Shown piece after piece: positions 37,735-51,741 of a stretch of DNA of 64,000 bases. Origin of the DNA: Zonotrichia leucophrys gambelii (taxonomy: Eukaryota > Chordata > Aves > Passeriformes > Passerellidae); assembly GCF_028769735.1 (NCBI RefSeq), contig NC_088171.1:60013716-60077715 (forward strand), given 5' to 3'. How positions within the stretch are numbered: position 1 is the first letter of the stretch; every line of letters starts with the position of its first letter. The notes under the pieces were generated by a model. That model was not told the DNA's origin. It did not search any database and worked only from the letters and a program-made list of their open reading frames with translations. The translations under genes and the position numbers were made by a program.

Positions 37735-37960
37735 CCTCCTGTGGGAGCCATATCAAAGACCTTACAGAGGTCAAGATATATGACTTCTATAGCCCTCCCC
37801 TATTCCACTGATGCAGTCACTCCATCATCAAAAGCCATTAGGTTGGTCAGACAGGACTTGCCTTTAGTAAAGCTGTGCTGGCTGTCCCAAATCACCTTCC
37901 TGACCTCCATGGGCATCACTTCAAGGAGGATCTCTATCATACTGTACCAGTGACATGGCC
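37735..37960 (-). mobile_element. CR1 LINE fragment, reverse-transcriptase domain
   Basis: The minus-strand frame reads [10 protein letters not shown], then [25 protein letters not shown], a TAG stop (37800-37802), GRAIEVIYLDLCKVFDMAP. This is the fingers/palm start of CR1 ORF2, normally [22 protein letters not shown], then VIYLDLCKAFD. It includes the first catalytic aspartate of the polymerase (codon at about 37770-37772). CR1 similarity breaks off on the left after the AP residues and on the right near 37960. With the stop and both ends missing it is inactive. The 62-83-codon plus-strand frames here are shadows of it. Confidence 0.88.
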
Positions 37961-40900
37961 ATGAGATTTGAGCACATCAGTAGATAAACTGCAACTCCAA
38001 AATCACAGTTGACCAACAGCTTAGAAATGAACGTTCTGGCAGTAGTTGTCTGTGGGTAAGTGAATTGCAAAATGCAGAAGCAATAGCACAGGGATAACCA
38101 TTTTTATTTCTGCTCCCAAAATGACACTGCTAACTTATTAAAAATGAGATGTCCAAGCACACCTCTCTTTCTTGGTTCCACTATTGTCCAGTATGATGAT
38201 TTTTGACAAAATACATTTCTCATTAAGCTTTGTTTACTGCTGAAAAGCTTTGTGAATTGATGTCTGGAATGCTAGTCAAAGAAAAAAATTATTAACAGGA
38301 CTGCAGGACAGAGTTGATTTTTTTTTCTCATCATGTGGCTATAAATGCCAGTTAGACTTTGGCAATTCAGAACCTTCATTGTGGCTTTTCCTCATCTGCA
38401 TGCAAATTAGCTTCTTAAATATAATGTTCCTCCAATTTCCTCTCTAGACCTCTTAAGGGAAGCTTGTTATGATGCTTTTAATGGAAGTGTTATCATGTAT
38501 TGGTTTCTCAGAAAATCTATCCTCTATTCTTGTCCTCCTCTTTCTGCCACTCCCCAAGATGAACTCATCCATAAAAGTGTAGATTGTGGTTTAAAAGATA
38601 AATGGAAAGCTGTGGGTGTCCAGGGCAGCCAACTTCATCTATAGGAATGTGATTAGACTCAGCCAGTGGAAAGTGCAACTACTTAATGCTTCCTAACCTA
38701 TGAAAGGATAGTGAGCTCCTAGGAAACGTCAATCATGTTTGGAGTAGGTTAAAAAAAAAAGAAAAAAAAGATTACAATTCAAAGGGTTAAAACAGAGTTG
38801 ACTCTGAATCCTTTCTTCCTTTTCCCTGGGTTAATGACAGTGGGGACTGTATAAGTTATGAGTTATGGCATCACTTCAGCTTGTTTTCACAGTCTGTCAG
38901 TGGCCAGGAAAGCATGGAGCAATAATATTGCAGTATTTATTCGAAGACAATAAGCAGTCATTGCTGAGCTGGGGAAGCTGGGCCATGTTTATCTTCATGG
39001 ATTTAGTCAGCTGGGAGATGAATAAGAGCCAAACTTGAACAAGCAAACATTTGCCTTCTTCTCCACAATGCAGCTATTTCACTTTACATGGCTGAAGACA
39101 TAAATCTTTCTTCAGTGGCAAGCAAGCAGCTTCAGATACATGGCACTAGCTAGGCATCACAGGACATCAACTGAATACTTGTGACCCTCAGTGTTCATGA
39201 AAACAACCACAATCCATCTTAAAACAAAAAATGGCAACAATCTTATAGCGCTTCAGCAGCAAACAATAAAGAGCTGTAATTCCTTCTGTGAACTGGTCTC
39301 TGACTAAATATCAGCTGTAAAAATGACTTCCTATCTATTGTTCTGCTCACAAAAGGAATTATAGGAAATTATTGATTGTTGCAACCAATTGTTGCGGCAC
39401 AAATAAAGAAATAAGTGTCTCAAGCAGGTATAAAGCAATTTAACTTCTATTGATGCCTTCATGGGGTGACAGGGAATGTTTCAAAAAATACCTACCATAG
39501 AGGCTAAAGATACAATGATTTCATTGATATTTTCTTGGTGCAAGAATTGAAAATTCTTTGCCTCCTTTTATGTCCAGACAGTCTCATGTCATAAAAGATG
39601 GTGCTTGGGAATAATATTCTGTAACCTTTAAGTTTTGCACTATGATGCAGGGAGTGTAAAGCTGTTGCATTTCCACATGCAGTTCCTTGTTCCTGCAGTT
39701 GCAGGAAGATGTTATGTTATTCATTTGTTTTAATCCTAGTATCTCCTAAAAGTCTTTCACACAAAGCCCTAGATGAGCTGCACAGAGATGCCTCCCTGTG
39801 TCTGCTCACTGCATGAATCCCCAGTTTGGAGAGAGCTGAGGCGGACTTTCACCTCTTGGCTCTTGGCTCTGCTCAGTGCATACATGGGTACTTCAGTGTC
39901 ATTTTCCCAACACAAAGTGGGCACCCACCTATGTGACTCACTTTACAAACTCTGTGGGAAAGAAAACGGGGTGTATGAGTCAGAAATTAAACTATGCCCC
40001 ACTAGAGGGTCCTGAGCTGCAGACTGTGTATGTACCAACCAGTCAGTCCATTTATTCAGGGATTAAAACACTGGCTCATGCAATGCTATTTGACTGGAAC
40101 TGGATGAAGAAGGAAGGGAGTAAAGCAGACCTCCTAATGTTGTTGCTCTCCCAAGCTTTTTGGTGGGATGCATTCATATTTAGGTAAGCAGATCCTGTGC
40201 TCCCTTGTTTTCCTCAACAGGAGATGTGAATGGCAGGAGGCAGTTTCTGAATGATGACAGTGTGGAGTAGGTCACTGAGTGGTGGTGTGAACATAAGAGC
40301 TTCACATGGAGGTGCCATCCCCAAGCAGCTCTGATAAACTCTGAGAACATGGAGATGTGCACTCGGTTTGAGGGGCTCAAAGCACCCAGAGAGATCTCTT
40401 ATTACACTGACAATCCAGGCGTTGTTTGTCTTGCTGAATGGACATTTCAAGGCCTCTGCTATTGACTCCCTACTGTAACTGGCAGTGGGTGAAGGGGAAG
40501 GGCTGGGGGCTGTGTGCAGGAATGAGGGCTTTGGCTGTGTGCAAGTCCAATAACAAATGGCACTGCCATCTTATTCCTTGTGGCATTTCTCTCTCTCCCA
40601 TTGCCGTAAAGAGAAAAATTGAGGTGAAGTTATAAAACCAGAACACACCAAAAATTGCATTGCATCTTATTTTTTCTTAAATCAAACAGAAGTAATTTAG
40701 TAACCATGCAGAAGTGTTTTAACTAGAGCAGGATGGTTTCTGCTACTTGCTCCTTTTAACTTTCACTCATTTACAAGACTCTCATTGCAAAGGATCTGCC
40801 TTAAGCAGCCAGACCCTCTGTTGCTGTAAACAGTCGGTTGCAAAAATGTCCAGGAGGAGAAGGCAGATGGTACGTCCAGGAGTATAACACAATATATACT

Positions 40901-43900
40901 GTGATCTGCCTACTGTGTCTTCCCAAACTGTAGGTGAGATATTGTGTGAGCAGCTGTTAGAGATGTGGGAGGGGAGACAGCATGAAATGAAATGGATTAA
41001 TAAAAACACAGGGAAAAGTACACAGAAATGCTTTCTAGTAATGAGAGTATAAAAACCTCAGCAGCTCCCCTGTACCAAACATAATGCTCCCCCTCATATG
41101 CACAGTACATAAAATAGCTCTCCCCAGCCTGTGGGGCTTCCTGCTGCCAGAGACACAAGCTAAAGTGCTGTGCTTTCACATCAGGAAAGAACAAGTGGCC
41201 CAGAGCCATTACTGGGCTGCTGTATCCAGGCCTGGCATATACATTAGGCCATATACTCCTCCTGTATTTTCAAAGCGTTTGTATTTGGAGCTGTTAACTG
41301 ATGGAAAAAGGAAGTTGTTCCTAGGTAAAGAAAGTTCTTTTTCTCATGCTGTATATTACCAGGACTGAAGGATGGTCTCATTCTTCCTCCTCCTCCATAG
41401 AGAAAAGTCTCCTTCTTTGCAACTTCATCAACAACTCTAAAGACTGAACCTGCCACAGAGATATGTCTGGTTTTCATGGCCAAAGCCTATGGAAAAGTGC
41501 CTGATGGTGTCCAAAAGAACTTGAATCTAGCTCTTTGGCCTCTGAAATATTTGCACTGCAAGACAAGTAAGGCTGGGAAGGTAGATAAGGTATAAAAATA
41601 TGTCTGCTCATGCAACTGGTAAATGTGTCTTATAGGCGAGAGAAGTGAAGGAAGTAATGTTATGCAAATTATTTTTGACATTGATTTGCCCTTCAAGACA
41701 AACTTAAGCAAGCAGATAGATTCAGGGAAAGACCAAAGTTTCAGGGTGTGTGAAACCTTCACCTGTCTGCTCACAGTCAATAACTTATGGTTCACAATTT
41801 GATTGTGTGATTTCTTGTTATTATTTCCTACTGTACCCAGAGTGAAGTCAACAGAAATAGGCCCTAATCACCCCTCTAGTCAAATTATGAACTGCTTAAT
41901 CACCATTCTCTCATAATTGATCAAGAAATAGGTCATAATATGTTGAAAGTTAACAGTCAGTCCACATTACTATATTCAGTGGGTAAAACTATACATAAGG
42001 TTATAAGAACCCAAGTAATTTATAGTATATTTGCATGTCTAACTTCTATTAATTCTTCATTTAAAAAAACAAAAAAGTAGGTCTCAAAATAAATGTTGCA
42101 CATTTCAAAAGAGATTTCAGGTCTTGAAATTATTAGCTGATATGGTTTTCAAAAGATAAGGTCTGCCCATGGACAGAAATTAACTCAGAGTTAATTATAA
42201 AAATAGATTTCATTACTATCTTGTTACATGTAGGGTGTCCTCCTACTTTCTTCTAAAACACATCAGTTTGAAAAGGAGGTATGATCTGTGTCTTCTCTTG
42301 TTGTCATGGCAAAATTCAGGGCTTATTTTTGGGAAGAGGTAGGTCAAAGCTCTGTCAAATTCATTTTAGTAAAGAAAATACCACAGAATATAAAATAATA
42401 AGGTGTCACAGATATTTGAAATCCATATCAAGCAAATACTTCATTGCTCTTGGTGTATGTACTTTCAGTTGCAGGTTCAAATAACTCAGGTGCTAGAAAT
42501 GCAGTATTTCAGTTGCCCACTTTAACCTCTCTGGTTCTAGTAACCTTATCAGCTTTAGTGCACAATTTTGATCTGCAATGAAATTGCAGAAGGTAGACAA
42601 GATTTCTTTCCCTCCCCACCTCCTTTCTAAAGCAGGTGTCCTCTCATTAGAAGTTGACTGACCTGTTTCACAAAAATGGTCAGATTTGGTTATTGTGATG
42701 ACATCTGAATTTAAACCAGCTCTAAAGGAAACCAGCTTTTATTATACACAGTTGATTGCTTTGTAACATGCCAACTAAACAAAACCACAGTTACAAAAAC
42801 CAGGCATGTAGTCTACCCCACCTCAGTGTGTTGCAGCAGAAATGCCAGATTCAGTAGGTGGGATGAGATCTGTGAGGAGCAACATAGATTCATTACACAT
42901 TGGCATAGATTCACTCAAGACACACCAATTAAGACCCAGTGAAGTGAGGTTCTGATTCAATATATTTATTTATTTCATCATTACTATTGAGTAGTTATAG
43001 GGGAGAAAATTAATGGAAATAGTTTTTAAAAAACTACTCTGGCTCTGACTAGAGAGCTATTCAATAGCTCCCAGGCCATCCAAGCTCTGTGGGGAGTGAT
43101 GTTGGGCCAATTAATATTGCTCATTGGTAGTGCCAGGCTGGCATTTGCAGAAACACCTAAAAGTGCTCAGGTGCAAAGGAGTTGTCTTCACGATTTAATA
43201 CTCTGAGGAATGACAGCAAAGATGACTAACTACAAGTGAGAGTGGATGAGATTTCAGCAGGCCACTCGCTGTCTCAAAATAAAATAATGAAACAAGTAGG
43301 AAGGTAGGATTAGGAACAAGGAGGAAAAGGGTGAATGTAACGGATGGAAAGTAAACTTGCAGGAATAGTAAGAACAATTAAATCAATTAATTAATCCTAT
43401 TAGTGAAGATAGGCATATGCATATTCAAGTGGGGTGCAATTATGTAATTGCTGTATCTGATGCTGTATCACTGCATACCTTAGGATCAGATTACATGTGT
43501 TTTGTCTGTTTGAATGATCAAAGCTTGTGCAATTTTGCTCCTAACTGGGGTACAATCCTCAGCAACAGCAGTCACACAAATGCCTTTCATCAACTTCCTT
43601 GGCCCTCTGTTTTCACAGGAAGATTTCTGCTGTGCCATAGGAAACCTGTGAGATATTTCAAATGTAGGATTTCTGCCAGCTGGTGATTTATCCCATTGAT
43701 TACGTTGTCATGTAACGGGAAGAGGCAAACCATTTTAAGTGCTCACATAAACTGCAGTGGCATGCTGGATTCTTATTTAATACAATAAATTTAGTTGCAG
43801 CTTTGTGCAAGTTGCCTGATTCACTCCACACATCCCTGCTACAGTACATGATATCCACTTTGGTCCCATACAGGTTTGTACAAGAGTAATGCCCACAAAC

Positions 43901-44472
43901 TTGTATCTGTCTTAATAATTCAGGGAGAGGGAAGCACATACAATTTGCTGCTAAGAGGTTTTGCTTACCTATTCCAATTCAATGGAATTTAGATTTTTGC
44001 ATGTTTAAAATGAAAGTAAACCTAATTTTTCAATCTTGTGCTACACAAGTTGCACTTGATGGTTACTTTTTCAATTTTCCAGTCACCTAGGTTTTATTAC
44101 AGTCTCAAATAAGACTTTTATAAACAATATTCTTTAGTAAGTAGCTCTATGCTGATTCATACAGTGTAATAATATCATGTATTTCTTATATTGTGCCGAT
44201 GTCAAAGAACTTGTGTCAAGGCTTCTCCATACATCTAAGTACAGACTATCAGAGAGATACCTCTGGAAGGTCCATTAGTGTTGGAAGAGTGAAAATAATA
44301 AAACAACTCCAGAATACTTATTTTTATTCTTCTGAAATTCAGTATTCTAAGAGACCAGTATAAATCACCAAGACCTCTGATCAAAATCTATGAGCTAACA
44401 TATATTGGGAAATTACAAACTATCAAATTACTAACCTGTCAATTCCACTCCTGTATGAATGCTTTTACCCTG

Positions 44473-44487
44473 TTTTTTTTTTTTTTT
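44473..44487 (+). repeat. T15 homopolymer
   Basis: A run of 15 T residues in unique DNA. Confidence 0.85.
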
Positions 44488-45010
44488 GCAAGGTAAAATG
44501 GGGAATTGTCACTCACTTTCTCAATGCAAGCCTGTAACTTCTTCAAAGTGAAAGCCCTGAAATAGACCAGGGAGATGTGTGACTCAAAGCTTAAAACTTG
44601 AGTAGTCTTGGTTGTTTGGACTCTCATTTATAACAACAATCTTGATTCAGTTGGTTCAGTTTGGTCTGCAGCTGGACTCCTGACTTATTGTCAGCTGCTG
44701 CAGCACTGGGAGACAGACCTGTGAAATCTTGGACCTGTTCTCTAAGTTACCCACAGATTTTCTGAAACTCTAAGAGTGCTTAGACCCACAGCTTTAGACC
44801 AGAATTTTTCCCAAGAAAAGCTCCCATCTACGAGAGGGTCAGGAAAGAAGAAAATAGCAGGCACTGGGCTTTTTGTATTTTTCTGTAGATATTCCTCGTC
44901 CAATGTCTTTTTATTGATACAGAGTGAGGAGCCTAGTGAGTCTGTAGAACACACTTAGGTTCTCTAAAGAAAAATATAAAGAAAAAAAAATAAAGGAAAA
45001 CAAGTAGGAT

Positions 45011-45027
45011 GGGGGGGGGGGGGGGGG
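45011..45027 (+). repeat. G17 homopolymer
   Basis: 17 consecutive G residues within a purine-rich stretch (about 44965-45035). A run this long can form G-quadruplex structures and is uncommon. It is also error-prone to sequence, so the exact length is uncertain. Confidence 0.9.
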
Positions 45028-45490
45028 AAAGGAGTAAAACTTGAACTATTCTCTATTCCTGGGCACCATTCCCCTGGTAAGTATTGACCCTACAAAAGAC
45101 TGGGGCTCTGGAGTCAGACACCAGCCAACATTGAGAATGCTTGGCTTCAAATGCTTTTTTTCTTTCTTTCTTTTTAATCTAAACAAGGCAATTTCCCCCC
45201 TCCTCCCCTTTGTCTGATACTTTACTGCACATTACATTATTTAGAAAAATGTCACTGGAGGAACACTCTGTGTGGTCTCATAAAATATTAACGACTCCTG
45301 AAAGAAAACTTGAAATCAAGATGCTCTTTCATGCTGGGGTATGTACTCTCTTTTGTTGGCTTTTTTTCTTCCTTTTCCCTTCATAGAATCTGAATTGCTT
45401 GTCTGTCTTTCCCTTGATATGACCTGCTCCTTACATTTATCATATTATCATATTCCTCTGAAAGAAGGGAATTCAGGGAACAAATAGTGT

Positions 45491-45514
45491 GATGCTGATG
45501 CTGATGCTGATGCT
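45491..45514 (+). repeat. (GATGCT)4 hexanucleotide repeat
   Basis: Four perfect units. The overlapping minus-strand frame translates it as alternating Ser-Ala, an artefact. Confidence 0.95.
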
Positions 45515-45930
45515 AACCAAGAAGTGACCTGTCTCTGCAACAACAGCTTCTGCAGATAATAAACTAAAGCCCTGTGCATTTTTAGGTAAATGTTGATGAA
45601 CAAGAAAAGTGTAGGGGTGGAATGAAATAAAAAGCCAGAACAAGCTGATTTTTCAATCAAACACAGATTTCTGGCAATGGCTGGTATACTGTTTTAAAAC
45701 ATATCTGAAGAGACAACAACTGTTTGCAATTCTTTTAAGGAATAGGAAAGGAAAGAAAAAAGTTCCCACCAAGAAAACTTCCATGTAAATTGAAAAGCAG
45801 TCTACATGGGGAAAAAATAATCTGACTGAAAACTGAAGGAAAGTAAATCTTCCCATAGTAAAGGCCTATAAATTCAGAGGTGGACAGCAGTCCTGAGTAA
45901 AGAATACCGACATTTTAAGTGAAACATTTG

Positions 45931-46520
45931 CTGGCAAAGTGGCCGTCGAAAGTGGTTATTGAACGTCTTGTGAGAGAGCAAATTGCAGACTAGAGGTCTT
46001 TCTTATATTTTGTAGCAAAGCCAACTTCCATTGATACCACCTCGATGTCAGCCCCTTTCTGCAGCCATTTGTAAAAAGGCTTGTGATGTGAGATTGACGA
46101 CTTAAATACTTCATCAATCAATGCTTTAGCCAATGTGTTGTACAGTGATTGGTGGAAAATTCAAGTAATCCATCTTACCCCATCACCCTTGTTCTTTATT
46201 CTCTTCAGGTATTTTCATTTTTCCCCCCCCCTCTTTATTTGTTCACTTTCACTGCAGTCTGAAAGAGAAGCTGGGCTGGGAGGGAAGGGCCTGCTGCTAT
46301 CTTTGAAATCCTAATCATTGCAGTGAAACTCTCCAGTGCAAAGTGCCACTGAATTAACTGAACTTTTAATGATCCTAGAGGTGGTCCTGGTGCATATGGA
46401 CTAGCAAAGCACAGGGTCAGGCTGCAATTTGTGCCATTCTGTCAAATTAAATATGTCAAACATCCTGAATCATTTATATAATCAACAATAAGGCGCTTAT
46501 TTCTGCTGAATTAATCTGCT
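45931..46520. other. Candidate conserved non-coding block
   Basis: Repeat-poor sequence with scattered TAAT/ATTA cores, a CCAAT-type motif near 46132 and octamer-like AT-rich stretches near 46440-46490. It contains a C8 run near 46224. It resembles vertebrate CNEs in texture. There is no coding signal. Confidence 0.2.
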
Positions 46521-48581
46521 AAGTAGCTTTAAGGAAAGAAATAGGTATGACACAAAGCTAAACAGTGAGTGTAAAGAAACAAAAAAGGGTTTAGGTTATT
46601 CATTTTGGCATAATGGAAGGACATCCTTTGCTCAGAGAGAGAATATCCTTTGCTTGTGAGTGAATATTTATGTTGATATCTGGTACTCCTAATTTTAATC
46701 TCAATAAGGATTTAAAATCTTAACTGCCTACTTGAAATTTTGGCATAGATTATACAGCCACAGTATGGGCTTTATAGCAGTCTAGATGAATAGGCTTTGT
46801 TCACCTAGATTTTCCTTTTGCATCTAAGAAAAAAAATATTCTAACACAAAGGAGCATCTTAATTTTTTATACATATGTAATATTTTTCTTTGTGCATTAT
46901 TATTATATGGCTCTTAACAAATTCACAAATAAATACTGGTCTAGAGGCATATGTGTTTTAAGACCCGAGGTACAAAAACATTTATGTATCCGCTGAGTTT
47001 AGGAAGGTGTGCAGATTATTTCTGTTTGTTGGATCTAATAAGAGTATTGGCTTTTTGTGTTCACTTTTGCAAGAGATAGGAACTAAGTTATCTTTAGGAT
47101 AGTCCTGCCATAAAATTTTTGATCTGTAGTGAAAAGAGTTTCTAAATATTTTATAAAACATATACTTGTCTGCAAATGTGAGAAAAAGTGTCAGATGACT
47201 CAAAATATGCCATTTCAGTGGGAAATTCGAGCACACATTTTTAAAGGAGTTTTCACTGTACATTTATTCAGATACTACTGAGCAATGTGAAAGAAGAGAG
47301 TCATATGCTTCTAAACTTGGTCTCTGATTTATTTTGAGTTTCATGCTTTTTTTTTTGGTGAGCATAGTCTGAAACACATCCATTTGAATCAGGACTGTAG
47401 TGAAAAAGGAGAGAGCAAGAGCAAGAGTTTAAACTACACTGGCTACTGCAGAGGCAATCCACTCATCCCTCATTATGCAGTTTCTCAAATCAACATAACA
47501 AAGTCTCTAGAGAGTAAAATGAATTTTATGATACTATTCTTTCATTTCTAGTAGCTTATCTATTTTTTCACTTCCAGGAATTTGTATCTCCAAGACATTT
47601 GCGTATATTGGTTTGGGATATCCTTGGTCTACAAAATCCCAGACAGAGGCCACAATCTGGACAAAATACTCTAAATGTTTGTCTAGCAGAAAAAAAAAAT
47701 AGTGAGAAGATAACTTAGGTCTAGATTATGACCATGTTTATATCATGATTTTGTTAGTTTTACACAAGACAGACCAAAGTCTGCAAAATGGATTCAAGAT
47801 AGCTCTGCCCACAGTGCACATAAAAGAATTAAGAAAAATAAAAGAGAGTGGGGAGAGAGAAAACTAATAAAGAACTAAGAACTAAAAATCCAAAAGATTG
47901 TGAGAACTAACAGAAAAATCTTTTATCCAGTTCCACATTAAAACGCTGTACAGACTCTGTATTCAGCAAGACATTATTGCATTATTAAGCAAACCTCTTT
48001 GAAAAAGATATTTTTGTTGGAATGTCAAATTAAGTAAAAAAAGTTCAAAGTAAAAAATCAGAATAAGAATTTTCATTACTTGTCTTGACCCGTTATCAGG
48101 ACAATAACAAAATTTGGCCCAGGAGGGCAGTGGCTACTCTTCCATAAATTTAACCTTTTATTTCAAAGTTCCCAATGCAGTGAATTGCTAAGTTGATGTT
48201 TAAGGGACATTTGATACTCTTTCACCTGAATAAAAGCAGATTTCTTTGTGTGCATTTGTGTGTTCATAAATGAGCTGCTCAGTGAATCATTCCTGTCATT
48301 AGAAGGTAGATAAACTGCAGGGAGGGAACAAAGTCATCATTTCTACCTCTGTGAAAATGATGGGGGTTTTTTAATTATTAAAATGCAATTATTTCCATTA
48401 TTGATGAGCGTGATACCCAGGACAGCATCAATACAAACTGTCCAGGACACACACTCACTTGGATCTCAGGCTGGTCTGGCTGCAATAGAGTATTGATGCC
48501 AGTGTTTGTTTCACTTCTAATTCACATAATGGATGAGGACTTAAATACAATCCATGGCAAATTAGTACCTAGGAGATTGGG

Positions 48582-48600
48582 TTTATTTATTTATTTATTT
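48582..48600 (+). repeat. (TTTA)n microsatellite
   Basis: About five TTTA units, short and perfect. Confidence 0.9.
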
Positions 48601-49573
48601 AATGTGTTTATTTTTGTTACATGTGAGCCCTTCAATGATACCAAAGTAGGAGACTTTCTGTATTAAGGCAATTGAAGAACACTAGAATTTGAAACATAAA
48701 AGCTGATTAATATTTGAGATATCTTATCTAGGCTGTAAGAAACTAGCCACAAGTAACGGTGTCAAGTTGCCTTCTAGCCTCTGCACATTGTTTTAATTTT
48801 TCTCTATAATATATGCAGTCATACATATTTGCATGCCTTGCCTTCATTCATATGTACATTTGAATAAAAAAAGAAAAAGGCAATTATTTTCACTTTCCAA
48901 AACTCACTTGCTGCTTGTTTCATATACCCACTGAGAGACTGACATTCCTCATATTTTGGCTTTGGGTATGGATATGTCACTCCATTCTTTTGGACCTGGA
49001 CGTGAACACAGGTGGCTCTTCAAATGGTCAGGGCTGTAGAAGTTGGAGCCTTTCTGTATGGTCCTAGGTGGGGGAAAAGGGATGATGGTGTCCTCTGCTG
49101 CCCCTCCCCACTCAGTCAGTGCCTTTTCAGAGCTTGCTCCTTCCCTGCTGCTCCCTGCTTAAACATTTACTGTTTGAAATTATGTAATAAATGAAATTAT
49201 GTAAATAAATGTAACTTATTCCTCAGGCCCACAGCAGTTCATAGACATGCAGGTACCTTCGATGTTTGGATGTCCTTGTGAAACCCTCGGTGCCCTGTTC
49301 AGCAGTGATCCAGGTGAAAGGCATGCAGGAACCCTGCCCTGAGAGCTCAGGGGCCTGCCCTGGAATGGGTGACATTTGAGGGGACCATGGCTCCATTGCT
49401 TCATTTCATGGGAATCAAACTTTTGTTGCTTTTCGAGCAACAAAAGGACTGATCCAAACTCCCCATTCCAAAGTCACTGTGAGACACAGACCCCCTCACT
49501 TTGTGACAAAACTTAGCCCTTCTGCTTCTAATTTTTAAAAACAGCAACACCTTCCACAAAATGCTAGGTAATG

Positions 49574-49603
49574 ACTCATATAATGTTTCAGTATTATATG
49601 AGT
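49574..49603. repeat. 11-bp perfect inverted repeat
   Basis: actcatataat (49574-49584) and attatatgagt (49593-49603) pair exactly around an 8-nt loop. AT-rich and without an associated gene. Confidence 0.85.
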
Positions 49604-51698
49604 ATCAGTAGCCCATACCTACTCTTACCAAAACGAAACTAAAGATGCATCTTCCAGTAAAACAAAGTCCATTCTCCCTCTATTTATACACAAGTCTAAT
49701 ATAGGTCCTCCCTTTTCTGAATTCTGTTAAAGGTTGAAAGCACCATCTGTACAAAAGCAATGACAAAGGCTGTGTTTGACAAAACCCTGAGCTAGGCAGG
49801 TTTTTTTATAGACAGGGGTTTTGGTTAAATGCACAAAAGCAACTGTGCAAAACAACCAATACAATACTGTATATCAAGAGTAATTAAAAACCTTCATTAA
49901 AAATGTGACAACCAAATCATTTTATATTAGACAGAGAAACCACTATCGACATTTGAAAATAATGAATAAACAGAATGTCAATTCACTAACATTTGCTATT
50001 TAGACTTTGATGCATACTCTTAGCTCTAAAATCTGCTCCTGGATACACACAGGAAACTCCTATTGAAGTCATTTGAAGTTGTTTATGTGTAGTTGGCAGC
50101 AAATTTTGGCCCTCAGACATTTTTTTGTGTTCATTTAAGAGAGTACAGGCTAGCATAACCCTCAGTTTAACCCTCTGTTTGAAGGCACTGCTCTCACTGA
50201 AACCAAATGTCATGGTTATGGACATTCTCTTAGCACAGATGAGGCTAGTTCTTTTGCACTTTTGACAAAAGTGGCAATGCCTGTTTTTCTTGCATAGGAA
50301 TTGACCACTGATATAGACAGATAAGCCAGACTGGGTTGAATATTTCCTCTGTTATTGCAAAATGTGATCTCTAGCACTGAGCAATAAACTGCACAGTTCT
50401 TATGGCAGCCTTCAAGGTCCCCTGTCCATGATGTATGGCGTTGCAATGGACACAGCAGAGACATGCCACCTCACTTCTGACACCCCGGCTGAGTGAGCTA
50501 GCAAGCAGTGGCAGTGCCTACAGATCAGAGGAACTCTGCTATTATTGTAAAGGATCAAAATAATGCAGTATGTAGAAACGGAGCTGCAGTCCCACATTTA
50601 CATGGGAACAAAGAGGACAGCAGGTTGTGTTTAGTTCTGCCTTTCCTCTGTGTTCATCTCACTTCAAAGGGTGCCTTGTTTTTTTCACCTTCAGTCAGCA
50701 AGCACTTAAGTGTATTTAGTGCCACACGTTTTCCTTTGCACCTCTCCCTGATGCATTTCCAACAAACACTGGCGCGCTGTGCTTGGCACAGGGAGAGGCT
50801 CAGGAACTCGCCAGACACTTTTGTGCGCAATCAGCAACCATCACTTTTCCTTATGAAGCAATAGGGATTACCCCAGCCAGAAGACCCACAGGCAATTTTT
50901 TTTCCTGTGCTTGGCAGCTTTAGTTTACCTAAGCCTCCCAAGTCTGATATTTGGATGTTGATGAGCCATAACAGGTGTAAACACATGTCCATGGCTCATG
51001 GTTTGCCTGAACATCAGTGTAGTACAACGTGGTACAGCCCTTGCAGCACTGCTGGACATAAAATGTGTGAAGAGAAAGTGAGGGCTGCTTCATGTTTACT
51101 TCCATAGCAGCCTCCTGGGTGCTTTTCCTTCTTCAGTTACAATCCAAGATTTTACATGTGCAAGTGAATAATTATTTACTCACAAAAATCAGTGTTGCAA
51201 TTGTAGTTGTAGGGGTTAATACAGTTTTTAAAAAATACTTTTAACTTTAACAATATTTTTAGACACAAGAAGGAATTCTGTTTCTCTCTGTTCTCTCTTT
51301 TTCAGGGATATTAAACATTAAGATTTTCTTTTAAATAATTCATTGATGTAAAATCGTATAGTTTTCATGGCAATACTTCCATTTGTGTTAATTGCTATAC
51401 ACTTAAGGGAACTTCCAAAAAAAAATTAAATGCTAATTTTTTATGTCGTCATCTAATTCTTAATTATTCTTTCATTTCAAAAACATGTAATAAATACTAG
51501 CCAATAATAATTTTTCTATAAGATTTAACAGCTAAATTTACAGTTTTAAATGTTTCTTATGACATCCGAGTGTACCAAGGTGACAAGTCTTCTGGTAAAA
51601 CAACAATTTCAGCATTGCATTTACAGTCAAAAACATTTTTTTTTCACTCCTCAATTGACAAATTTCAACTGCTTTGTATTGTTAAAAACAATTTTTAA

Positions 51699-51741
51699 AA
51701 TTACACAGGGAGAACATAACAGTCTCTGTCACTGTGTAATT
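51699..51741. repeat. 10-bp perfect inverted repeat
   Basis: aattacacag (51699-51708) and ctgtgtaatt (51732-51741) are exact reverse complements with a 23-nt loop. Confidence 0.8.

Larger units (their letters stand above)
37961..45930. other. Unique non-coding DNA with simple repeats
   Basis: No gene supported. Frames of 94-103 codons (39876-40187, 41084-41368, 41487-41795) lack domains and overlap frames on the other strand. Low-complexity items are T15 at 44473-44487, G17 at 45011-45027 and (GATGCT)4 at 45491-45514. A 17-bp perfect palindrome, gagctattcaatagctc, lies at 43054-43070. Confidence 0.6.
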
